Shown: one piece after another, positions 1 through 9,837 of the stretch
How positions within the stretch are numbered: the first letter of the stretch is position 1
Layout of the letters: every line of letters begins with the position of its first letter
Assembly (NCBI GenBank): GCA_033557465.1
Contig: CM066034.1
Coordinates: 413,394,159 to 413,458,158 of the forward strand
Origin: Ichthyophis bannanicus
Taxonomy: Eukaryota; Chordata; Amphibia; Gymnophiona; Ichthyophiidae
Direction of reading: 5' to 3'
DNA length: 64,000 nucleotides
Position numbers and translations under genes: made by a program
Notes under the pieces: model-generated
Databases searched by the model: none
Told to the model about the DNA's origin: nothing
Seen by the model: only the letters and a program-made list of their open reading frames with translations

Positions 1-141
1 TGGAGGGGAGGAGGGAGCACACGGAGATCAGGGGGGCGATTCCAGAATCGGGGAGGAATGTACCGCACATAGTTCCGACAAGATGAAGCAGCAATGGAGG
101 GAATGGCAGCCGAAGGGGGCTACAGCATGGATGAAGACTAG
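1..141 (+). pseudogene. gag: 3' end of retroviral gag, up to a UAG stop
   Basis: The frame that continues into the protease reading frame ends in a UAG at 139-141. The last residues before it are acidic, and an earlier in-frame UAG lies at 70-72, so only a short C-terminal piece is open. No zinc knuckle is visible; most of gag lies outside the window. In gammaretroviruses gag and pol share one frame and are separated by a UAG that is partly read through, and this arrangement fits. Assignment to gag rests on position and frame, not on a recognised domain. Confidence 0.5.
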
Positions 142-2601
142 GCCAGACCGGGCTCCAAGTTTCCTCTGGGTCCCCAGGAGCCTATGGTCAGTTTAAAAAT
201 TGGGGACCAATATATGGACTTTATGGTGGATACGGGGGCCGAACATTCATTAGTAGCAAAACCAGTGGCCCCTCTGTCTTCTCGATCCATCACCATTGTT
301 GGAGCTACTGGAGCTAGGGCCACAAAGCCTTTTTTGCAGAACCGCACTTGTGAACTAGGGGGACGGAAGATAACGCACCAGTTCCTATACATGACCGAAT
401 GCCCAATTCCCCTTTTGGGCCGAGATATGCTTGCTAAGCTCCAGGCACAGATATCCTTTGTTGAAGGGGGAAAGATGGAAATGACTGTGAACTCGAAATC
501 TGCTGGCCTGATGGTACTGACTGTCCCCCGGGAAGAAGAGTGGTGGTTCTATAGTGCATCTCCGACCAAGGCAGCCAGCCCCCGTATACCCATCAGAATC
601 TCATCTCCGCCCGAGGTATGGGCGGAGGATAATCGTCCAGGCCTAGCAAAGAATATAGCCCCTGTGCTTGTCACCCTCAAACCAGGAGTGGAACCAGTGC
701 ACGTGAAGCAATATCCTCTCCCGCGACCGGCGATTGAAGGAATTCACTGTCATTTAATGAAATTATTGAAGTATGGACTTCTCAGGGAGTGCCAATCACC
801 CTGGAATACCCCCCTCCTCCCAGTCAAGAAGCCTGGGACAGGTGACTACCGCCCAGTGCAGGACTTGGAACGAGTAAATAATGCAGTCAAAACTATACAT
901 CCAGTAGTACCAAACCCTTATACTCTCCTGGGACTGATCCCCGCTGAGGCTACTCATTTCACCATCTTGGATTTGAAGGATGCCTTTTTCTGCATACGGC
1001 TAGCATCAACCAGCCAACTTTTGTTTGCCTTTGAATGGGAAGACCCTACTACAGGAAGACGGGGTCAACTCACCTGGACTTGACTACCCCAAGGATTTAA
1101 GAACTCACCTACTCTCTTCAGTGCTGCTCTCAACCAAGATCTTTCAAGTTACTCTGTTACTCCAGGAAAAAGAGTCCTTCTCCAGTATGTAGATGACCTA
1201 TTGATAGCCACCAACTCTGAAAGTGAATGCTCTTGGCGTTTTGACCCAATCCCTCGGATCTTGGCAGTGACCTGTAGCGTATCTATCCAGACAACTGGAC
1301 ACTGTAGCAAAAGGATGGCCACCTTGCCTGAGAACCGTGGCAGCTACAGCTCTCTTGGTGAGTGAAGCCGACAAGCTCACTTTGGGTCAGAGTCTCCAAG
1401 TAACGGTACCACATTCTGTCCTGACTCTTATGGAACACAAAGGGAATTACTGGTTCACAAATTCACGAATGCTGGAGTACCAAAGCATGTTGTGTGAAAA
1501 CCCCCGATTGCAGTTGATCGTCAGTCAAGCTTTGAACCTAGCTACGCTGTTGCCAATTGGTCCAGGCCCCCCCCCCCCAATCATGATTGCTTGGAGATAA
1601 TGGACACTGTATTCTCCAGTCGCCCTGATCTAACTGATGTCCCATTAAATGACCCTGAACAAACTTTCATCGTGGATGGAAGTAGTCTTGTCATCAACGG
1701 ACGACGATGTGCTGGTTTTGCAGTAATGACCCTGGACATGGTAATAGAATCATCAGCTTTGGCCTCGGGGACTTCAGCACAGAAAGCTGAACTGATAGCC
1801 CTCACTAGGGCACTGATAATAGGGACAGGGCTCCGCTTGAATGTGTACACAGATTCCAAGTATGCCTTCACCACATTACACGCCCATGGAGCCCTGTACA
1901 AGGAATGTGGGTTAATAACCTCAGGAGGCAAGTCTATTAAATATGGTCCCTCATTTGTATCTCAAGTGACTCAACAGTTGGCCCAAGCTCTACAAGTGCA
2001 ATGGAAATTACATTCAGCTTACAGACCCCAAAGCTCAGGAAAGGTAGAGCGTATGAACCACACTCTGCAATCCCAGTTGTCTAAATTCTGCCAGGAAACT
2101 CACCTGAAGTGGCCTCAGGTTCTTCATATAGCTCTTCTCAGGATACGTTCAGTCCCCACAAAGTCATTAGGAGTTTCCCCATTCGAGATTTTGTATGGGC
2201 AACCTCCGCCCATTGTCCAGGGCATAAAGGGGGATATGAACCAGATTGGGTCTGAAATCACTAGACAAGAGTTGTTGACTCTAGGTTCTGTCTTGCAGGG
2301 TCTCCATGCTTGGGTACAAAACCAACTACCCATCAATCTGACTGAACCACTGCATCCCTTCAAGCCTGGAAGCACAGTGTGGATCAAGGAGTGGAGGAAG
2401 GAACCGTTATCGCCTCATTGGAGAGGACTCTATGTCGTCATACTATCAACCCCTACAGCAGTTAAGGTTGCAGAACTAGAACCTTGGATTCACCACAGTC
2501 GGGTAAAGCCAGTGGCATCTACTGAACTTTGTCACTGGACTTCAACAAACAATCCAGAATCGCCATTGCGACTCACGCTGCGGCGACAACCACCGCTGTA
2601 A
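142..2601 (+). pseudogene. pol: Gammaretrovirus-like ERV pol (protease, RT, RNase H, integrase), broken
   Basis: Pol is open from just after the UAG at 139-141. The protease active-site triad appears as VDTGAEHS near 230. The reverse transcriptase follows, with LPVKKPG and DYRPVQDLERVN near 820-870 and the polymerase motif YVDDLL at about 1186-1203. RNase H acidic residues occur in VDGSS, QKAELIAL and YTDSKYAF (1675-1865). The integrase core end (YRPQSSGKVERMN) and a C-terminal SH3-like segment follow to the stop at 2599-2601. Breaks: an in-frame UGA at 1081-1083; deletion of the RT thumb near 1230; a frameshift at the C run at 1567-1576; and an in-frame deletion near 1935 that joins RNase H to the integrase, removing the zinc-binding domain and the first two catalytic aspartates. 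It belongs to class I ERVs by similarity of these motifs. It cannot make a working enzyme set. Confidence 0.9.
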
Positions 2602-2624
2602 GAGTCAACAGCCCTACTCCTGCC

Positions 2625-2638
2625 ACCTACTGGAAGCT
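2625..2638. repeat. Target-site duplication (left) of the Penelope-like element
   Basis: The 14-mer ACCTACTGGAAGCT here recurs at 5450-5463, exactly flanking the inserted element. The left copy is followed by about 30 bp (2639-2668) not present at the right end, then by the inverted arm. Confidence 0.85.
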
Positions 2639-2858
2639 AATAAATTCTATGAACCCAAAACAATATAATAAGATAAGAAAAATTAGATCCCGTGAATCCC
2701 TCAGCAACTTTATAATTTTTTTGTCGGACATAAATCGTGTAGGGCAGGCATTGCAAACCCTTGCCCCAATACACAATACATATCCCTTTTATTCAAACCA
2801 ATAGGTTATTCAATAAAACTTCTCAGAAGACCAAATCCATATGAAAACGGCACTTATC

Positions 2859-2924
2859 TGGATAACCATGCGCGACGTGCACGTTTCGGGGGATAAACCC
2901 CTGTATCAAGCGCTCTCTGATCCA
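2859..2924 (-). ncRNA. Hammerhead-ribozyme-like fold, left arm
   Basis: Mirror copy of the motif at 5194-5259, here on the minus strand, which is the sense strand of the element and lies downstream of the nuclease stop codon. Same stems and same GAAA and GUC elements; see the right-arm entry for details. It inherits the same departure from the canonical CUGANGA box. Confidence 0.5.
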
Positions 2925-3102
2925 CTTGTATGAAACTTTTCCAAGCCACCTTTCAACTGGCAAAAAACGCCGAAATGCTGGCTGATGAAATTGAGGATAC
3001 TAATCTGAGATTGGCTATTCCAAATGCCTATCAAGAATTTCACCAATCACAGAAAGGGAATCCCCACAGAAAAAAGGGGTTCCCTATCATGAAAGGTAAA
3101 CG

Positions 3103-4676
3103 TCACACCGCTCCCAGCCAATCGATGGCACTGTTAAGTCCAGCAGGGGCTATTGTTTGTAACTTGAATATCCAACGCTGCTCAAGCATACGTAATTTAG
3201 AAAGACGGTCACCCCGATGAGGGTCCTCAGGCACATGGTCAATCACTGTCCATTTCAGTTGATGAAAATCATGATCTTGTTGTAAACAATGTTGAACCAT
3301 TGGTGCAGTTAGTGACTTCTGACGAAGACGACAAGCATGCTCAGTCAGTCGAACCTTAACTTTTCGGATAGTGCTGCGCACATATCTCATGGGGCAAGGA
3401 CACTCTATGAAATATACAACAAACGTAGAGTTACATGAGGTGTGCCATCTACGATAAAAAACTTTATCAGAACGTAAATCGGGCCAAAAAGATCCCGTCA
3501 ATGTGGTATCACAAAACTGACAAGCAGTGCAAGATTGATGTGTGCCAGAATGCCAATGAGGTCGATCTGGACGGTCAGATGGTGTGACAGATGAAACCAA
3601 TTTATCTCTCAGGTTTGGTCCCCTAGAGTAAGCGATCCGGAGCGGTTTATTAAGGCTAGAGTGTAGAGATAATAAAGGCCAATATTTCTTCAATATGCCC
3701 ACTACCCGGGAAGAATTAGACATATATGGCAAGACCCCAGTGATCATATCCGTAGCTGTAGAGACAGTAGGTTGACAATCTAAAAACCATTCCCGATGGG
3801 AAAAAAGTGCCCTACGGTAGGCTCTAGACACCACAGCTTTTGGGTAACCTCTGTCTAAAAGACGAGCTTGTAAATCCAATGCATGTAGCTTAAAATTGGC
3901 CACAGAAGTACACAATCTACGTAGCCTTAAAAATTGGCCATAAGGTAGACCTTTACGCAACGGTTCCGGATGGAAGCTGCGATAATTTAAAAGATTGTTT
4001 CGTTGTACTGATTTGCGAAAAAGGGTGGTAACTAGAGCATTGCCATCACGAAATACAACCATATCCAAAAATTCCACCTGATCAGGAGCCATATGAGCAG
4101 TGTACTTAATGTGGGGCTTAAGATCATTCAGCCAAATGAGAAATACTTGTAAAGCAGCTGAATCCGCAGTCCAAATGAAAAAAATATCATCAAGGAATCT
4201 CTTCCACAGCAGCACATGTTGAAAATACATAGAACCATAAATGAACTGTTCCTCCACCTCTGCCATATATAGGGTAGCCACCGAAGGAGCCACGGTGGCT
4301 CCCATCGCAATTCCAAATATTTGTTGGAAAAAACTCCTTCAAACAAAAAATAATTCCGAGTCAGTACCAAAGTAATCAAAGACAACAAAAAGGTTTTTGG
4401 AAGACGAGGCGGAGCATGCATAAATAAAGACCGTAGTAGTTGGAGAGATTCCTGTTGATCTATATTTGTATATAATGCGGCCACATCTAGAGTAACCAGT
4501 AGAATGGGGGTCGAAGGAAGTATCACTTCTTGTAAAGATTGTAAAAAATGTGTTGAATCTCTAACAAAAGATCGCACTGCCGCCGCTTCTTTACTTAGGA
4601 AGACATCGCAAAACTTAGAGAGAGGTTCTAATACAGACCCGCAGCAAGAGATAAAGTTTTTTATCGTAGATGGCAC
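3103..4676 (-). pseudogene. Penelope-like RT plus GIY-YIG endonuclease, frameshifted
   Basis: Two overlapping minus frames make up the protein. The upstream frame (4676 to about 4310) has an RT motif A-like stretch, LVTLDVAALYTNID. The downstream frame (about 4305 to 3103) opens with MGATVAPSVATLY, has the catalytic box FLDDIFFIW, a cysteine-containing linker, then a GIY-YIG-type nuclease with VVYFIECP and STIRKVKVRLTEH. A frameshift near 4310-4325 separates the two. The protein would copy element RNA and cut target DNA. In this copy the nuclease motif reads RYVRST, while the inverted arm has RYVGST, so the glycine of the second motif is lost here. The 5' end of the coding region (RT thumb-side N-terminus) is missing, cut by the arm boundary at 4650. 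Confidence 0.85.
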
Positions 4677-5015
4677 ACCTCATGTAACTCTACGTTTGTT
4701 GTATATTTCATAGAGTGTCCTTGCCCCATGAGATATGTGGGCAGCACTATCCGAAAAGTTAAGGTTCGACTGACTGAGCATGCTTGTCGTCTTCGTCAGA
4801 AGTCACTAACTGCACCAATGGTTCAACATTGTTTACAACAAGATCATGATTTTCATCAACTGAAATGGACAGTGATTGACCATGTGCCTGAGGACCCTCG
4901 TCGGGGTGACCGTCTTTCTAAATTACGTATGCTTGAGCAGCGTTGGATATTCAAGTTACAAACAATAGCCCCTGCTGGACTTAACAGTGCCATCGATTGG
5001 CTGGGAGCGGTGTGA
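4650..5015 (+). pseudogene. Inverted partial copy of the GIY-YIG endonuclease
   Basis: The plus-strand frame ending at 5015 encodes the same nuclease segment as the left arm in opposite orientation (RYVGSTIRKVKVRLTEH and the same C-terminus). It is a fragment without an RT, created by the inverted duplication. It retains the glycine that the minus-strand copy has lost. Confidence 0.85.
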
Positions 5016-5193
5016 CGTTTACCTTTCATGATAGGGAACCCCTTTTTTCTGTGGGGATTCCCTTTCTGTGATTGGTGAAATTCTTGATAGGCGTTTGGAA
5101 TAGCCAATCTCAGATTAGTATCCTCAATTTCATCAGCCAGCATTTCGGCGTTTTTTGCCAGTTGAAAGGTGGCTTGGAAATGTTTCATACAAG

Positions 5194-5259
5194 TGGATCA
5201 GAGAGCGCTTGATACAGGGGTTTATCCCCCGAAACGTGCACGTCGCGCATGGTTATCCA
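5194..5259 (+). ncRNA. Hammerhead-ribozyme-like fold, right arm
   Basis: Read by eye: outer stem I TGGAT/ATCCA, an internal loop, inner stem I GCGC/GCGC; stem II GGGG-TTTAT-CCCC; then CGAAA; stem III ACG-TGCA-CGT; and a GUC cleavage triplet placed directly before the returning strand of stem I. This is the layout of type I hammerheads with very short stem III, which are known from Penelope-like elements. The departure is the first catalytic box, which reads UUGAUACA where CUGANGA is expected, so activity is doubtful. Confidence 0.55.
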
Positions 5260-5449
5260 GATAAGTGCCGTTTTCATATGGATTTGGTCTTCTGAGAAGT
5301 TTTATTGAATAACCTATTGGTTTGAATAAAAGGGATATGTATTGTGTATTGGGGCAAGGGTTTGCAATGCCTGCCCTACACGATTTATGTCCGACAAAAA
5401 AATTATAAAGTTGCTGAGGGATTCACGGGATCTAATTTTTCTTATCTTA

Positions 5450-5463
5450 ACCTACTGGAAGCT
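5450..5463. repeat. Target-site duplication (right) of the Penelope-like element
   Basis: Second copy of the 14-mer at 2625-2638. Host ERV sequence resumes after it. A degenerate 66 bp tandem repeat of ERV sequence (containing CAGGTCTACGTACGG) lies at about 5466-5560. Confidence 0.85.
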
Positions 5464-5630
5464 GGCAGGTCTACGTACGGCAGAAGCTTGAGGAATCTGC
5501 AACCCTACTCCTGTCACCAACCAGAAGCTGACAGGTCTACGTACGGTGGAAGCTGTGGAAAAAGAGAACTTCAGTAAAGAATTTGCAAATTTCTAGACAA
5601 ATTCATTGAGATATTGTAATCATGATATAT

Positions 5631-5971
5631 CTATGTATTTATGTTGTACTTACGGTAGCCCTGGGGCCCCTTAGAATGCCCACTGATATACCTCCTTGTA
5701 TCACATGTTATGGACCAGCCACATGGGCGAATGATGGGTCCTGGGGATACCGCACTCCTGTTTAGGTTTGAAGACTATTGTGTTTGCAGTTTTACTAATG
5801 GCAGCTATGTGTTTACTCCTTCCATGTTTTCTGCCTCTTTGTTTACGTATGGTTACCTCCATCATTGACAGTACCGTTGAACGTAAGAAAGCAGCACGGG
5901 TACTAGCCATGTGGAAGTATCAAGCTATACCCCGAGAAGAAGCATCAGTTTGCACAGGGTTTGATATGTGA
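5631..5971 (+). pseudogene. env: ERV env remnant (start plus membrane anchor and tail)
   Basis: A short open stretch begins with an ATG at about 5622-5631, has a hydrophobic signal-like start, and stops near 5763. The next frame (5768-5971) encodes a strongly hydrophobic segment followed by a short cytoplasmic tail, directly upstream of the polypurine tract and 3' LTR. This is where the transmembrane subunit ends in gammaretroviruses. Nearly all of the surface subunit and the ectodomain of the transmembrane subunit are missing. Assignment is by position and hydrophobicity; no conserved env motif remains. Confidence 0.5.
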
Positions 5972-6010
5972 TTATTTTCTCACCCTCTTTTATTCGGGCT
6001 GAGAATAATC

Positions 6011-6021
6011 AAAGGGGGGAA
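6011..6021 (+). promoter_or_regulatory. Polypurine tract
   Basis: AAAGGGGGGAA lies immediately before the TGTGG that starts the 3' LTR. In retroviruses this tract primes plus-strand synthesis, and its position fits exactly. Confidence 0.85.
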
Positions 6022-6491
6022 TGTGGTAGGCTATGGCCTGTAAACTAGGCCTAGACCCCAACCCCCACCTGAGACTAGTGTTGAAGAGAACTAGAATTTG
6101 AGAAACTGATTTAAACTGCTTTTGAAAAGTTTGTATAATTCCTTTATGCTGATGATAGACATGTTCCTGCATTCCCTGAGCTAGAAATGGCCTTGAAGTA
6201 GAAATGTATCAATGTCTAAGACTATAATGCCTTTGTTAGAATAGCCTGAGAAGGGGGAACAGGGAGCTAGACCCAGACAGGGTCCCCGATTGGACAGGTG
6301 CAAGGGGCGTTGGGACCAATAGAAAGTTTGCCTGTATCAAACTGTAAAAATTGTATATAAGGAATTTGCTCCTGTACTCCATTGCTCAGTCTCTTTTGGA
6401 CACGATTCTGTCTGAGCCTGTGCACAATAAATTGGCTTGGATCCTGCAACTGACTCCTGGTTTTATTCATTGTGTGCACTTCGCTGCTACA
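6022..6491 (+). repeat. 3' LTR of the ERV
   Basis: A 470 bp block begins TGTGGTAGGC right after the polypurine tract and ends GCTGCTACA, giving TG...CA termini. Promoter-like elements are in the expected order: CCAAT at 6316-6320, TATATAA at 6354-6360, and polyadenylation signal AATAAA at 6426-6431. The 5' LTR lies outside the window, so the pair cannot be compared for age, and the target duplication cannot be checked. Confidence 0.85.
6351..6360 (+). promoter_or_regulatory. LTR TATA box
   Basis: TTGTATATAA, about 35 bp downstream of a CCAAT box and about 66 bp upstream of the AATAAA signal; a normal retroviral U3/R layout. Confidence 0.7.
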
Positions 6492-6772
6492 TCACTAACT
6501 GGCTATCGAGCGACAATATACATATAGAGCAGTCAGCATCACTCACTATTTGAATAGTGGCAATATTCAGCCTGTCACTTGGATAGATTTAGGACAGCAT
6601 TTAAAATGTAAATGCCAGTACGTATATGTGTAAGTGACAAATTTTACAAAATTGGCTGATCCTGGATGTCCGATCAGTTCAGCAAAAAACTCATTTTAGG
6701 GAATTTTGGAGGGAGGATTAAACACCAGAGAGGTACTGTAAGCACAATCGTCCCCTAAATTACTTCTGCATA
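6492..6772. other. Unassigned sequence between ERV and hAT
   Basis: AT-rich, no open frame and no repeat family that I recognise. Confidence 0.5.
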
Positions 6773-6879
6773 TCCTAGGCCAGCGATGGCGAACCTATGG
6801 CACGCGTGCCAGCTGTGGCACGCGAAGGCCTTGCAGCTGGCACGCGGGAAGGTCCGCAAGTAAAATAAAAAAAAAAAAA

Positions 6880-7228
6880 AAAGCTGTCTTCTCCCGCTGC
6901 CGGGGCCGCCGCGGCAGAATCGAGTGTGCCGCGGGGCCCCCCCTGCCCAGCACAGCCTGCCCTCCCCCTCTATCCGCTCTCTCGTCGCAGCTCACAGTGA
7001 CACGCGCCGGCTTTCAGAGAGCGAGGGAAGTTACCATCAGCCCCCGCGGGCTTAACAGAGCCGCGAAAGGGAAACTAATCCCTTTGCGCTCTGAAAGCCG
7101 GCGCGTGTCACTGTGAGCTGCGACGAGAGAGCGGATAGAGGGGGAGGGCAGGCTGTGCTGGGCAGGGGGGGCCCCGCGGCACACTCGATTCTGCCGCGGC
7201 GGCCCCGGCAGCGGGAGAAGACAGCTTT
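6880..7228. repeat. Perfect GC-rich inverted repeat (hairpin) in hAT copy 1
   Basis: Arms 6880-7019 and 7089-7228 are complementary over about 140 bp with no mismatch that I could find, with a 69 bp loop. The loop keeps half of the central palindrome seen intact in copy 2. Confidence 0.9.
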
Positions 7229-7229
7229 T

Positions 7230-7990
7230 AAATAAAAAATTCCCTGGGCTGGGCTGGGCTGGGGGGGGGGGGTTAGGAGTGCTGATGGGCTGGGGGGGGG
7301 GGTTAGGAGTGCTGATGGGCTATGGGGGGGCTGGGGGAGGTTAGGAGTGCTGATGGGCTATGGGGGGGCTGGGGGGGGGTTAGGAGTGCTGATGGGCTAT
7401 GGGGGGCTGGGGGGGGTTAGGAGTGCTGATGGGCTATGGGGGGGGTTAGGAGTGCTGATGGGCTATGGGGGGGATAGGACAGGAAATGGGCTGATGGGGC
7501 GGGGTAGGACAGGAAATGGGCTGATGGGGAGGGGTTAGGACTTGAGGTGGGTTGATGGGGTTAGGACTGGTAATGGGCTGTGGGCTGTTGGGGGGATTAG
7601 AACTGGTAATGGGCTATGGGGGGTTAAGACTGGTAATGGGCTGTTGGCTGATGGGGGCTGTCTGGTAATGGGCTATGGGGGGGTTAGGACTGATAATGGG
7701 CTATGGGGGGGGGGCTAGGACAGGAAATGGGCTGATAGGGAGGGGTTAGGACTTGAGGTGGGCTGATGGGGTTAGGACTGGTAATGGGCTGTGGGCTGAT
7801 GGGGGGGGTTAGGACTGGCAATGGGCTATGGGGGGCTGACTGGAAATGGGTTGATGGGGTTAGGACTGGAAGTGGGTTGATGGGGGGGCTAGGACTGGTA
7901 TTGGGTTGGGGGGTTGCTAGGACTGGAAATGGGCTGATGGGGGGCTAGGACTGGAAATGGGCTGATGCAGGGACTAGAAGGGAATGGATG
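7230..7990 (+). repeat. G-rich minisatellite in hAT copy 1
   Basis: Irregular tandem units of roughly 30-45 bp built on GGGGTTAGGAGTGCTGATGG and GGGCTATGGGGGG, later drifting to GGACTGGTAATGGGCTG. Several runs of six or more G suggest quadruplex potential. The open frames here are repeat translations, not genes. Confidence 0.9.
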
Positions 7991-8865
7991 CTGGGTGAGG
8001 CTGGAACTAGAAGGGAGCTGATGTTGGGGGAGGATTAGAATGGGATGGGGCTGGGAGAGTAAAATGGAGAGGGGAAAAATATTTTGTGTGGGAGGGATAA
8101 AAAATCTACAATTGGCCGGGTATTGGGAGAGTAAGTGGGGATTGAGGATGGAGGGGTAAAATTTGAGTGGATGAAATAGGAATGAGGAAAGAGCAAAAGG
8201 AGAAAGATTAGTATGTTAAAGCGGATGTAGAGAGAGAGAATGGAAAAAAAACTAGAAGAGAGAAGAAAGGACAAATGGACAGCAGATGATGGAGAGTTAG
8301 CAGAAAACATGAAGAAACCAGAAGAAAGTGGCTGGAGCAATTGCAACTGAAAAAAAATGCACAAAAGGTAGAAAGATATCTCTTTGACAAGTTATCAGCA
8401 TGCATGCAACAACAAACATCACATTAATTTTTTTCACGTATAGATTCTTTGGGAATACACACCGAGTCCTGACACAGTTAACAGTTTTAAGAAGTTTATC
8501 TTTTTTTTTACTCAGGATACATTTGACATGTTATGTGAATAATACATTTAAAATATATTGTGTAACTGAATCAAATTCTTCCTAAATTCATTAAATTGAA
8601 TGAAATCATTAAAACATTATAAATTGCCAATAAATTGAAATGAAAACCAAAGGATTGTGAATCAAATTGATTCTCTGACAGTACAAAGATTCCAACCTTT
8701 ACAAATGATGTTACATAGTTCAGGCAACTTTATAAAGAGTTTTTAGATACTAAAATCTTGTTGTTAAGGTTTAATTGACGTGCTGGCACTTTGAGGAAAT
8801 TCTTTGGTTTTGTGCGGCAGTTTGGGCACTCGGGCTCAAAAAGGTTAGCCATCACTGTCCTAGGC

Positions 8866-9498
8866 CCTAGTTAACAGATAGTTGATACTTATGCTTCTGT
8901 GAAAACAGATGTAACTACCAATGTCCTTAAAGGTATATTATAAAATTGGAAACACACACATACTTTTCTGGCCTGCCCAAAATACACTCACAACACGTCC
9001 CCCTCTAAATTGTGTGTGCTGTTGCTTTATTATAAGAACCACACTTTCTAAAATCACTATTTATATATGTAAAAGCTCTAACCAACATCTTTAATTAGCA
9101 GCAAAAGCTTATGGGGATATGTTCTGAGCCCGCAATTTTCAGAAATAACAACTATAAATCTTACCTCATAAGCATTTCCGCTAAACTCTTTGCATCTGAA
9201 AAAAAAAAGAAAGAACCCCGATATTATATTTCCTTTGAAGACAGAGTTTGCTGGAAGAGCAGGATTAACCCTTTTGTGGACCCTAGGCAAACAAATGCAT
9301 TGGGCCCCCCCATCATAATATAAACAGATTTTTAAAACTCCTACAAACGGAGCCCTTTATGGTTCTGAATGCAGAAGAAATCCAGTAAAGGAGGAGGAAG
9401 CAGCAGGTTAGAAACACTGCTTGTTGACTTCTGACTAGAGTGGGTGGGGAGAATAGACAAATCTGTTTGGGCAGTGGTAGCTCTTGTCCTTTACCCCA
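8866..9498. other. Unassigned AT-rich sequence
   Basis: No coding potential. A stretch at 9255-9310 resembles a decayed transposon end, but no partner or target duplication is visible. Confidence 0.4.
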
Positions 9499-9750
9499 TT
9501 TATTTATTTATTTTATTTAACAGGTTTTATATACTGCTTTATTATTTCAATCAAAGTGGTTTACATTGTAACTTAAACTTGGCTTGGTAATGTACATTAA
9601 ACAGGGATATTGAAAACTTGGATTTTTCTGAGGCAATGGAGGGTTAAGTGACTTGCCCAAGGCCACAAAGAGTGCTAATGGGAATCAAATGCTGGTCTCT
9701 GGGTTCCCAAACCAGTGCTCTAACCATTAGGTTACTCCTCCACTCCATCC
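9499..9750 (-). mobile_element. tRNA-derived SINE, minus strand
   Basis: Read on the minus strand, the head has a tRNA-like pol III promoter (A box TAACCTAATGGTTAGAGC, B box near 9680-9692), followed by the CTTGGGCAAGTCACTTAACCC body seen in the other SINEs here, a LINE-like tail, and terminal AAATAAATAAAT. The B box is degenerate. Confidence 0.7.
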
Positions 9751-9837
9751 TTCTTTCTACCAGCTGCTGACTTGACCAGGCAAAACTCTGCCTTGGGAGT
9801 TATTAAATTTGCATACCTGAACAACTGAGTTCTAGAC

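Larger units (their letters stand above)
2639..5449 (-). mobile_element. Penelope-like retroelement with 800 bp inverted arms
   Basis: The element sits inside the ERV between the pol and env remnants and is flanked by a 14 bp duplication. Its outer parts, 2669-3468 and 4650-5449, are inverted copies of exactly equal length; I count about four mismatches in 800 bp and no net indel. The central unique part (3469-4649) holds most of a reverse transcriptase on the minus strand, and the left arm supplies the GIY-YIG nuclease end of the same protein. Penelope-like elements are known to carry partial repeated copies (pseudo-LTRs) and a short extension at one end, which matches the 30 bp extension at 2639-2668. 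The high arm identity suggests a young insertion or recent copying of one arm from the other. Confidence 0.9.
6781..8857 (+). mobile_element. Non-autonomous hAT transposon with hairpin and minisatellite, copy 1
   Basis: Termini CAGCGATGGCGAACC and GGTTAGCCATCACTG form inverted repeats, and TCCTAGGC is duplicated on each side (6773-6780 and 8858-8865). The 8 bp duplication and CA-G ends are hAT hallmarks. No transposase is encoded. The inside holds a 140 bp perfect inverted repeat, a G-rich minisatellite, and an AT-rich end. Related elements occur at 43229-45555 and 49772-52409. Confidence 0.9.

Noticed and set aside
2669..5449. Inverted arms as a CRISPR-like or IS-type terminal repeat structure
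   Set aside because: The arms encode part of a GIY-YIG nuclease and the centre encodes a Penelope-type RT, in a vertebrate retroviral context.
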